Position numbers and translations under genes: made by a program. This document shows positions 44,001 through 50,627 of a stretch of 64,000 nt of DNA, piece by piece. How positions within the stretch are numbered: position 1 is the first letter of the stretch; each line of letters starts with the position of its first letter. The notes beneath the pieces were generated by a model. That model worked only from the letters and a program-made list of their open reading frames with translations, did not search any database and was not told where the DNA came from. The stretch comes from Chitinophaga sp. XS-30 (GTDB taxonomy: Bacteria; Bacteroidota; Bacteroidia; Chitinophagales; Chitinophagaceae), in NCBI RefSeq assembly GCF_008086345.1, contig NZ_CP043006.1, forward strand, positions 310,001-374,000, read 5' to 3'.

Positions 44001-44462
44001 GGTCACCGGCGGCAGGATGAAGGGGGAAAGCACTTTCAGCGGCGGCGTTTTCTTGATGGTGATCGTTTTATCAATGATGGTATAACTCAGCCCCTGCCCC
44101 TGAAGAGAAGCGGAGAGAAAGGTTTCCAGGGGAGCATTGAGCAATGATACCGTCACCGGTTGCGCGCTTTTGATCAGGTTGTTATCATAAAAGACCACAT
44201 AACCTGTCTGTTTGTGAATGGCGGCGAAAATAGTTTTCAGCTTGATATTCTTACCTGAAAAACTTACGGTTTGCGAAACACCGGTAGCGCTTACGTTCAG
44301 GAATAAAACCGTCAGGAACAGGCATGTTAACTTCATAGCTAACAGAATTTTGGTAAGGTTTGGCAGACGGTGCATAAGATCTGCACCGCTGACTCCCGGA
44401 GATGCAGAAATTGGTGTAGCAACAGCCGTCCGCTTGCGGAAAGCGATAAATTTAAATTGCAT
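41010..44462 (-). CDS. SusC/RagA family TonB-dependent transporter with STN domain (second locus)
   Basis: 1150 residues. A signal region (MKLTCLFLTVLFLNVSATGVSQ) is preceded by a long N-terminal extension; an inner start at MHRLPNLTK is possible. An STN domain follows (about 70-125, KTIFAAIHKQTGYVVFYDNNLI), then a carboxypeptidase-like beta domain (GKVTDDAGEPLPGVTVMVKGT), the TonB box/plug (ESVVVVGYGAIKKSDLTGS; DPLIILDGVPIDDINSINPND; LKDAASASIYGSRAAAGVILIT) and the barrel ending VSVKF. The STN domain fits control by the FecR and sigma factor encoded upstream. The substrate is unknown, but downstream redox genes suggest a compound that is oxidised or reduced outside the cytoplasm. Confidence 0.95.
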   Translation of the reverse strand: MQFKFIAFRKRTAVATPISASPGVSGADLMHRLPNLTKILLAMKLTCLFLTVLFLNVSATGVSQTVSFSGKNIKLKTIFAAIHKQTGYVVFYDNNLIKSAQPVTVSLLNAPLETFLSASLQGQGLSYTIIDKTITIKKTPPLKVLSPFILPPVTITGKVTDDAGEPLPGVTVMVKGTRTGTTTDENGEFKLSGVDDKAVLVLSYIGFATTELELNGRKKLDIKMGKADNTTLESVVVVGYGAIKKSDLTGSVSAVEGEAIAARKTTQISTALQGSMPGVTVTRNNNAPGATATIRVRGITTLTEGGADPLIILDGVPIDDINSINPNDVDNISVLKDAASASIYGSRAAAGVILITTKRARNGQLSLDYTYEYGIEKPTILPDYVDVTRFMELTNELRWNDNGNNANEHPTYPKATIDDYYNLNAQNPDEYPNTDWRGMILNNSSPRQSHIMSISGGGKSIRSRVSLGYDKSDALYDGRTYERLTARVNNDITINKYLSASVDLNFRRTIIKQPVTNPMYKMGIVPPLYAAMWSDGRIGAGKDGANIYALVKHGGFDHDWYNQIGGKIGLDFTPIEGLKFSGVISPFASFDKLKTFNKQIPYTSWSNPNSVSGYIEGGTETKLTENRNDNHRYTMQFLANYTKQLGDHNLNLLGGYEYYYAFNEDLMAYRGQYVLTNYPYLNLGPLEFRDNSGNATENAYRSWFGRVMYNYKEKYLLQANIRYDASSRFAPGYRWGSFPSVSAGWIISQEPFMSGTSNWLSFLKVRASWGTLGNERIGGNYPYQALLRFENNSLFYRGNAAVSAQSAAQWQYVIRDISWETTASYDIGLDMNFLGNRLRFTGDYYKKTTRDILLDLEIPDFIGFDNPTQNTGKMYTTGWEFQIGWNDKVGDFSYGVSANMSDFISKMGDLGGTEFIGDQIKIYGSEFNEWYGYQSDGLFQTQDDVDKSPVLNANVKPGDVKYKDISGPNGVPDGKISPEYDRVLLGGSLPRYMYGATLQAGYKNWNLGVVLQGVGKQNARLTTDIVRPLLENYGNFPAILDGNSWSKYNTPEQNLNVRYPRYTNTSAGNNYALSDYWLINGGYFRLKNINLSYTVPRSLVQKAKVQDVRVYGTVTDVFSIHKFPKGWDPEMNYLGYPITVSFVFGVSVKF

Positions 44463-44474
44463 ACATTTGCATTG

Positions 44475-44569
44475 TTTGGTTGAATGAATAGGCAGTCTCA
44501 GCCGATTGTTCTGTTCAACGCAGACTAAACGCCCGCCAGAGATGTTCCAACCATTTCTGGCATTTTTTT
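44475..44569 (+). ncRNA. Candidate antisense small RNA over the second susC leader (DonS-like)
   Basis: A perfect -7 box TACATTTG at 44462-44469 starts on the last base of the complement of the susC start codon, exactly as at the first locus. A terminator follows: GCCAGAGATG (44535-44544), a 7-base loop, CATTTCTGGC (44552-44561), A, then seven T (44563-44569). The one non-Watson-Crick position is G-U in plus-strand RNA and C-A in minus-strand RNA, so the hairpin belongs to an RNA antisense to susC. GGTTGAA...TTCAAC could form a 5-prime hairpin. The distance from box to T run (107 bases) nearly equals the first locus (109). A clear -33 box was not found. Confidence 0.55.
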
Positions 44570-44633
44570 AGCCCACGTTATCTGGTGATCAGTTTTTGTT
44601 TGTCATTTCATCATCGTGGATATTTTTTTGTTA

Positions 44634-45803
44634 TTACTTCAATACAGTAATATTTTTCCCTTCTACGCGGAATTTTACATTATTTTCTTCAAGGATGGTC
44701 AATACTTTGGACAGGGGCAGTGACCGCTGGATACCGCCGCCGAAGCTTCTCCGTGGCACAAAGCCTTCTTCATAGCCTACGGTCACATCGTACCAGTTCT
44801 CCAGCTGCCGCATCACGGCGGGCATATCTGCATCCACGAACAGGAAGTACCCGTTCTTCCAGGCCATTACTTCATCAAGATCTACGTCATTCACCACCTG
44901 CATACCGCCGTTATTGCGTTGCAGGCGAGCCTGTTGACCTGGCTGCAACACATCTCCGCGGCCGCCGCCGGACACTTTTACCGCACCTTCCAGCAGCGTG
45001 GCTTTCACTACCGGCTCCGCCGCATAGGCATTGATATTGAAATGGGTGCCGAGCACTTCCACTTTCATTTTCCCGGCGTCTACCACAAAGGGTTTACCGG
45101 CGTCTTTCGCTACTTCAAAATATGCCTCGCCTGAGATCTGCACGCTTCGTACATCTCCGGTAAATGCGGTGGGATAGGTAATGGAAGAAGCGGCGTTGAG
45201 CCAGACGTTGGTGCCGTCCGGCAGGGTGAGGCGGTATTCTCCGCCCCTTGGCGTACGCATGGTATTATACATGACCATATCTTCTGCAGCGCCTTCAATT
45301 TCGTAGGACAGCTGCCCGTTGGCCTGCTTTATCACCCGGACTTTCCCCTGCTGCGTCACCACGCCATTGGCGGCGCTATCCAGCGCTATCACCGTACCAT
45401 CGCCGAGCGTCAGCAATGCTTTATTGCCGCCTGCGGGCACTTCGTTCCTGTATCGTTCGATCCGGGGCGCCTCCGCAAGCTTCTGCGGGGATTTGCGCGG
45501 CCATAGCAACGCGGCAGCAGCCACCAGCAGCAATATACCTGCGGCAGCCAGCCACCGGCGGACCGGGAGGGAACGCACACGCGGCTTCTCTTCTTCAAAA
45601 AGGGAAGCCTGGATCCGTGCGGAAACTTCGCCGGGCATCCTGTCCTCCGGCCGGAACCGTTCCCAGGTTTGCGCAACGACCTCCTTCAGGTCCTGATCGT
45701 CCTGTACTTCGCTGATCCATTCTGCCAGTTCGTGTTTTTCTGCAGCAGTACAGGTGCCATTAAAATACCTTTCCATGAGGTATTGCATACGTTCTCTCAA
45801 CAT
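44634..45803 (-). CDS. FecR family anti-sigma factor (second locus)
   Basis: 389 residues. The cytoplasmic N-terminus (about 1-80) has YLMERYFNGTCTAAEKHELAEW. The membrane helix is at about 84-102 (WLAAAGILLLVAAAALLW). The periplasmic FecR domain (about 180-270) has YNTMRTPRGGEYRLTLPDG, VWLNAASSITYPTAF and VQISGEAYFEVAKD. The C-terminal DUF4974 domain (about 310-389) has ADMPAVMRQLENWYDVTVGY. It relays the SusC signal to the ECF sigma factor. It lies 230 bases downstream of the sigma gene and 171 bases before susC. Confidence 0.93.
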   Translation of the reverse strand: MLRERMQYLMERYFNGTCTAAEKHELAEWISEVQDDQDLKEVVAQTWERFRPEDRMPGEVSARIQASLFEEEKPRVRSLPVRRWLAAAGILLLVAAAALLWPRKSPQKLAEAPRIERYRNEVPAGGNKALLTLGDGTVIALDSAANGVVTQQGKVRVIKQANGQLSYEIEGAAEDMVMYNTMRTPRGGEYRLTLPDGTNVWLNAASSITYPTAFTGDVRSVQISGEAYFEVAKDAGKPFVVDAGKMKVEVLGTHFNINAYAAEPVVKATLLEGAVKVSGGGRGDVLQPGQQARLQRNNGGMQVVNDVDLDEVMAWKNGYFLFVDADMPAVMRQLENWYDVTVGYEEGFVPRRSFGGGIQRSLPLSKVLTILEENNVKFRVEGKNITVLK

Positions 45804-46011
45804 GCTGAGTGGTTTACTCTTTAATTAGACAATCGGGAGAGAAAACATACCTAGTTGCGCATGGATTTTTTTTGAAAGACGGGAAATCAGGCGGATAGCC
45901 AGCCACCGTGCAATGGGGAAATATGCTGACCGGCCGCTTTTTTGACTTGCCTGCAGCATGGCGATCCCGTTCATGAAAATATGCTGCTCACCGGCTATCG
46001 CCAGCGTGCAG

Positions 46012-46032
46012 CGGGTTGCGTACAGCAACCCG
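46012..46032 (-). terminator. Possible terminator after the second sigma factor gene
   Basis: CGGGTTGC and GCAACCCG form a perfect 8-bp stem with the loop GTACA just beyond the sigma factor stop. No T run follows on the minus strand, so the termination strength is doubtful. Confidence 0.35.
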
Positions 46033-46033
46033 G

Positions 46034-46624
46034 TCAGGGCTGGAATGTCAGCAGGATCATTAACAAAGTAAATGCTTCCGGGGAGGCGCGCAATTGCTGC
46101 CGGATGAGGCGCAACGCTTCTATCAGATGATTATTGACGGTGGAAGGGGAGATATTCAGGTAACGGGCGATCTCGTCGTGTTTCAGGCCCCTTTCCCGGC
46201 TGAGGGTATATACTTCTTTCTGTTTGGGCGTGAGTTTGTTCAGTGCCTGGTGCAGGCTTTGGGTAACTTCCTGCAGGCTGAGCCGCGCTTCTGCGTCCAT
46301 TCCGGTCTGCGGCTGGGTTTTACCCAGTTCATTCAGAATAAGGGTTTCCTTTGCCATCCGTTTCAGCGAATTGATCACCTGGTGCTGCGCCATCCGGTAA
46401 ACATATCCGCCAAACTGTTCTATCTGCGAGAGGTTGGACCGGTCTTTCCACAGCTTCAGGAAAATATCCTGGATGATATCCTCCGTCATCTCCGGTGAAC
46501 CGGTTGCGCGCAACAGGAAACCGTACAACTTGTGTTGATATATCCGGAAAAGGCCGGCAAATGCGGCTGAATCGCCTTCTGCAGCAAGCCTTAAAAGATT
46601 TTTTTCATTGTTCGCGGACTCCAT
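46034..46624 (-). CDS. ECF RNA polymerase sigma factor (second locus)
   Basis: 196 residues. Region 2: DSAAFAGLFRIYQHKLYGF and TEDIIQDIFLKLWKDRSNL (about 15-75). Region 4: LTPKQKEVYTLSRERGLKHDEIARYLNISPSTVNNHLIEALRLI (quoted in part; about 132-175). It is the FecI-like partner of the FecR protein downstream and should activate the second SusC operon when the substrate docks. No palindrome like the one at the first sigma gene is seen upstream. Confidence 0.93.
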   Translation of the reverse strand: MESANNEKNLLRLAAEGDSAAFAGLFRIYQHKLYGFLLRATGSPEMTEDIIQDIFLKLWKDRSNLSQIEQFGGYVYRMAQHQVINSLKRMAKETLILNELGKTQPQTGMDAEARLSLQEVTQSLHQALNKLTPKQKEVYTLSRERGLKHDEIARYLNISPSTVNNHLIEALRLIRQQLRASPEAFTLLMILLTFQP

Positions 46625-46835
46625 GGCAGCGGAATAGAAGAATCGTGGAATGCTATTTCATAACGTCCTGGTAAAAATAGGAAATAATTTTCTTCGCGGG
46701 CGGTTTTTATGCCCCGGGCGGTTTTGTTTTGCATTGCAACCGTTCCCACAATTTTTTTCCCGGCCAAAAACTGCATCCGGAATATCAAAATGGATATTGG
46801 TTTTCCGGACTCCGGCGGATACTTTTGGGCAGACG

Positions 46836-47726
46836 TTATGAAAGCGCGTTATGAATCGTCTTCCGGTAAAGGTCCGGCGAAACGCCCGTCTTCACCTTGA
46901 AGATCTTTGAGAAATAAAAAGCGGATTCAAATCCCGTTTCGGCGGCAATGACCTTCACGGATATCGAAGGGTCCGCCAGCAGCATCTTCGCCTTTTCGAT
47001 CTTTAACTGCAGCAGGTACTGCCCGGGCGCAATGCCGGTATATTGCCGGAATGCCTTGCGCAGCCAGGAATAACTGACGCACAACTCCTCCGCCACATGC
47101 GCTATCGAAAGACGCTGGTCCGCCTTCGCCCGAATGATGGCCATAGCCTTATCCACAATATTCTCCGGCACATCTTCCTGCCGCAGCGCCGCCTGCCTGC
47201 CCCAGGCATGCAGGTAACCCAGCAGATGCTGTACAGCGCCGGAAACGAAGGGCTGGTAACCGGGTTTCTCCGTTCGTGTACAGTCAATAATGCCCGGCAG
47301 CAGTTGCAGGATGGTTTCCTGGAGGCCCGTCCGGAGCAGGGGTTTATCCGGACTGATGAACCCGTTTTGCAGAAGGCCCGTGGCGGCATCCCCTTTGAAA
47401 CCCACCCACCACTCGTCCCAGCCCGTATCCGGGTTGGGACGGAAACGGTGCCATTCACCGGGGAAAAGGAGCATGACCGTTCCTGCGGCCACATCCGTAA
47501 GCGGGCAATGTGCGGATTCAAAGCTGCCGGCCCCGCGGGAGATGTAGATCAGCTGGAATTCCTGCAGCACCCGCCCCTGCTCCCAGCGGAAATGGTGATG
47601 CGCGGGATGCCCGGGACGGGGATAGGCTTCCGCCCTGCCGATGCTGTTGCAGCCGGCATTCAGCACATACATTCCCCAGCGCTGGTCTTCCACGCTCACG
47701 GGCAGGTATTTGTAATAATTGATCAC
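46836..47726 (-). CDS. AraC family transcriptional regulator
   Basis: 296 residues. The N-terminal half is an AraC-type sugar-binding cupin (HHHFRWEQGRVLQEFQLIYISRG; GTVMLLFPGEWHRFRPNPDTGW). The C-terminal 100 residues hold two helix-turn-helix motifs (RLSIAHVAEELCVSYSWLRKAFRQYTG; SVKVIAAETGFESAFYFSKIFKVKTGVSP). It is transcribed away from the isomerase gene with only 18 bases between the two start codons, so it very probably controls that gene and binds a pentose or deoxyhexose. Confidence 0.93.
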   Translation of the reverse strand: MINYYKYLPVSVEDQRWGMYVLNAGCNSIGRAEAYPRPGHPAHHHFRWEQGRVLQEFQLIYISRGAGSFESAHCPLTDVAAGTVMLLFPGEWHRFRPNPDTGWDEWWVGFKGDAATGLLQNGFISPDKPLLRTGLQETILQLLPGIIDCTRTEKPGYQPFVSGAVQHLLGYLHAWGRQAALRQEDVPENIVDKAMAIIRAKADQRLSIAHVAEELCVSYSWLRKAFRQYTGIAPGQYLLQLKIEKAKMLLADPSISVKVIAAETGFESAFYFSKIFKVKTGVSPDLYRKTIHNALS

Positions 47727-47744
47727 GATTAAAAATAACTAAAA

Positions 47745-49175
47745 ATGAACAACGGACAACTCAGGATCGGTCTGTTCGGTATCGGTCTGGATACCTACTG
47801 GCCGCAGTTTGAAGGGCTGAAGGAGCGGCTCGAAGGCTATCTGCAAAAAGTGGAGGCGAAACTCTCCGCCATTCATCCGCACATTATCAATGCCGGGCTG
47901 GTGGATTCGACGGACAAGGCTTTTGCCGCCGGAAAGCGCTTCCGCCGCGAGGAAGCAGATGTTATTTTCCTATACGTCACCACCTATGCGCTCTCCTCCA
48001 CCGTGCTGCCCGTCGTGCAAAATGCAAAAGTGCCGGTGATCATCCTCAACCTATCTCCTGAAGCAGCGATCGATTATACCGCCTTCAATGCGATGACGGA
48101 CAGAACAAAAATGACTGGCGAATGGCTGGCTTACTGTTCCGCCTGCCCCGTTCCCGAGATCGCCAATGTATTCAGCCGCACCGGCATCCGCTTTCACCAG
48201 GTCACCGGCATGCTGAACGATGACCCCGATTGCTGGCAGGAGATACAGGAATGGGTCGAAGCCGCGCGTGTAGCCCATACCATGGCCAACAACCGCCTGG
48301 GCTGCATGGGCCATTACTACAGCGGCATGCTCGATATCTATACAGATCTCACGCAGCAGTATGCCTATTTCGGTGGACATATTGAACTGCTGGAAGTGGA
48401 GGAACTGGTGAGTTTCCGCAGGGAGGTGAGTGCCGCGGCCACAAAGGAACGCCTGCAGTTATTCCGGCAGGTATTCGACATTCAGGCGGATTGTTCCGCA
48501 GCAGAACTGGAAAAGGCCGCTGTCACCTCCGTGGCGCTCGACAAGCTGGTGGCGCAGCATCAACTCGGGTCCATGGCCTATTATTATAAAGGCAGCGGGA
48601 ATCCGGACAATGAGCAGGCCATTGCCTCCATCATCCTCGGCAATTCCCTGCTTACCGCCAACGGCGTACCGGTGGCCGGTGAATACGAAGTGAAGAACGC
48701 ACAGGCCATGAAGATCATGGATGCATTCGGGGCCGGCGGCTCTTTTTCGGAATATTACGCCGTTGATTTCAAAGACGATGTGGTGTTGATGGGGCATGAC
48801 GGGCCGGGGCATATCGCCATTGCGGAAGGCAAAACCAAAGTGCGGCCGCTGTACGTGTACCACGGCAAGGTGGGCAGTGGCCTGTCCGTAGAAATGTCCG
48901 TAAAGAACGGCCCGGTAACCCTGCTTTCCGTGGTGGAAAAGAAGGATGGCAGGCTGATATTGCTCACGGCCGAAGGGGAATCCGTTCCCGGCCCCATCCT
49001 GCAGATCGGGAATACCAACAGCCGCTACCGCTTTGCGGGAGGGGTAAGGCATTTCATCAACAGCTGGAACAGTCACGGTCCCGCGCACCATTGCGCCGTA
49101 GGCATCGGGCATATTGCCGCGAAGATCGAAAAACTGGGATTGCTGCTTGGGATGGACGTGGAAAAGGTCTGTTAG
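47745..49175 (+). CDS. L-arabinose/L-fucose isomerase family protein
   Basis: 476 residues. The fold of arabinose/fucose isomerases is seen: RIGLFGIGLDTYWPQFEG at the start, GHYYSGMLDIYTDLTQQYAYFGGHIE near 190, VPVAGEYEVKNAQAMKIM near 310, MGHDGPGHIAIAEG near 350 and SWNSHGPAHHCAVGIGHIAAKI near the end. The acidic and His residues in these blocks match the metal-binding positions of the family (two Glu, two His in AraA). It would interconvert an aldose and a ketose. Which sugar is not clear, as the family is broad. The divergent AraC gene supports sugar-induced control. Confidence 0.85.
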   Translation: MNNGQLRIGLFGIGLDTYWPQFEGLKERLEGYLQKVEAKLSAIHPHIINAGLVDSTDKAFAAGKRFRREEADVIFLYVTTYALSSTVLPVVQNAKVPVIILNLSPEAAIDYTAFNAMTDRTKMTGEWLAYCSACPVPEIANVFSRTGIRFHQVTGMLNDDPDCWQEIQEWVEAARVAHTMANNRLGCMGHYYSGMLDIYTDLTQQYAYFGGHIELLEVEELVSFRREVSAAATKERLQLFRQVFDIQADCSAAELEKAAVTSVALDKLVAQHQLGSMAYYYKGSGNPDNEQAIASIILGNSLLTANGVPVAGEYEVKNAQAMKIMDAFGAGGSFSEYYAVDFKDDVVLMGHDGPGHIAIAEGKTKVRPLYVYHGKVGSGLSVEMSVKNGPVTLLSVVEKKDGRLILLTAEGESVPGPILQIGNTNSRYRFAGGVRHFINSWNSHGPAHHCAVGIGHIAAKIEKLGLLLGMDVEKVC

Positions 49176-49182
49176 CGGGCGG

Positions 49183-49214
49183 TTTGTTGGATCGCCGCGC
49201 TTACAGTAACTTTA
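49183..49214 (+). promoter_or_regulatory. Promoter of the redox-signalling operon
   Basis: TTTG at 49183-49186 and TAACTTTA at 49207-49214, 20 bases apart, match the Bacteroidota -33/-7 pattern. They lie 20 bases before the kinase start. Just after comes AGCGGA-N7-TCCGCT, a small inverted repeat that could be an operator or a leader hairpin. Confidence 0.6.
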
Positions 49215-49233
49215 GCGGAACAAGTGTCCGCTC

Positions 49234-50622
49234 ATGCAAGAAGTTACCACCGCCTGGCTGCAATCCATAGAAGCCCTGAAAGATGTTCCGGCTGATCAGC
49301 TGCAATGGATGATCAGCCAGAGCCGCCATTACCTCCTTCAACCCGGAGATTTCCTGTTCAGGGCCGGAGAACCGATCACCGGCACGCATATCGTTATTTC
49401 CGGAAAACTCCGGATACACCAGCGGCAGGAGGAGATCATCCGGTTTGAGGCAAAGACCATCAGCGGGTACCTGCCTTTCTCCAGGGGGAAAGTGGCGCCG
49501 GTATTCGGCGAAGCCATGGAAGCATGCCAGATCATGACATTCCCCATAGAAAAGGCGCGGGAACTGATCAGCACACATTATGAGCTGACCCAGGCGCTGG
49601 TGCATTTCATGACCACCCGCGTGCGGGAATTTACCTCCCTGCAGCTGCAGAACGAGAAAATGCTGGCCCTGGGCAAACTGTCCGCCGGCCTCGCCCATGA
49701 GCTGAACAACCCCGCCGCCGCTGTTGTGCGCGGCGCTGTGACCCTGAAAAAACACCTCCAGATGGAACCGGAAACGTTCAAAAAGATCGTTTCCATCCGG
49801 ATGAATGAAGCGGACGTGGATATCGTCAGTAACAGGATGTTCGAAGTGCTGCGCCAGCCGGAAAAACCGAAACTCTCCCTGATGGAACGCTCCGCGAAAG
49901 AAGACGAACTGGTGGAGTGGCTGGATGAACATGCCGTGGAAAATGCTATGGAACTGGCCGAGAATTTCGTGGAATTCGGGTTCAACACCGGCGACCTCGA
50001 TGCGTTCAAAGCGCATATTCCCGCTCCCTACATCTCTCCCATTTTCAACTGGATCAATGCCAACCTCGTCACCGAAAAAATGGTGACGGACATCGAAGAA
50101 GCCTCCAACCGCATCGCTACCCTCGTCAAATCCGTGAAAACATTCACGCATATGGACCAGGGGCATGCCAAACAGCTGACCGACATTCACACCGGCATAG
50201 AGAACACGCTGGCCATGCTGCAGCACAAACTCCGCAAAGGCAATATCACCGTTACCCTGCATGCGGATCACAGCCTGCCGCAGATCAAAGCGCTGGTAGG
50301 CGAATTGAACCAGGTGTGGACCAACCTGATAGATAACGCTGTGGATGCCATGGAAGGCATGCCGCAGGGTGAGCTGGAGATCCGCACGGAACCGGATAAT
50401 ACCTGTGTAAAAGTGACGATCACGGACAATGGCCCGGGCATTCCCCCCGAGAACATCAACCGGGTATTCGAGCCTTTCTTCACCACCAAGGAGATCGGGA
50501 AAGGAACAGGACTGGGGCTGGATATCGTCAACCAGATCATCCGGCAGCATCACGGCAACGTTAAAGTACAATCACAACCGGGACGTACGCAGTTTTTTGT
50601 ATCACTCCCCATTAATGGTTAA
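49234..50622 (+). CDS. Soluble histidine kinase with N-terminal cNMP-binding domain
   Basis: 462 residues and no membrane helix. Residues about 10-130 are a cyclic-nucleotide-type beta barrel (YLLQPGDFLFRAGEPITGTHIVISGKL). The dimerisation domain holds the phospho-His at 155 in LSAGLAHELNNPAAAVVRG. The HATPase domain follows (WTNLIDNAVDAMEGMP; DNGPGIPPENINRVFEPFFTTKEIGKGTGLGLDIV, in parts). The receiver of the next gene, five bases downstream, is the natural phosphate acceptor. cNMP-type domains in this setting often sense small molecules or redox state; which one is unknown. Confidence 0.9.
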   Translation: MQEVTTAWLQSIEALKDVPADQLQWMISQSRHYLLQPGDFLFRAGEPITGTHIVISGKLRIHQRQEEIIRFEAKTISGYLPFSRGKVAPVFGEAMEACQIMTFPIEKARELISTHYELTQALVHFMTTRVREFTSLQLQNEKMLALGKLSAGLAHELNNPAAAVVRGAVTLKKHLQMEPETFKKIVSIRMNEADVDIVSNRMFEVLRQPEKPKLSLMERSAKEDELVEWLDEHAVENAMELAENFVEFGFNTGDLDAFKAHIPAPYISPIFNWINANLVTEKMVTDIEEASNRIATLVKSVKTFTHMDQGHAKQLTDIHTGIENTLAMLQHKLRKGNITVTLHADHSLPQIKALVGELNQVWTNLIDNAVDAMEGMPQGELEIRTEPDNTCVKVTITDNGPGIPPENINRVFEPFFTTKEIGKGTGLGLDIVNQIIRQHHGNVKVQSQPGRTQFFVSLPING

Positions 50623-50627
50623 TCAGC

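Noticed and set aside
46012-46032. A strong rho-independent terminator after the second sigma gene
   Set aside because: The stem is perfect but no T run follows on the coding strand, so I list it only with low confidence.
49201-50571. A 456-codon frame on the minus strand opposite the cNMP kinase
   Set aside because: Phe/His-rich mirror of a clear kinase; no start signal or motif.
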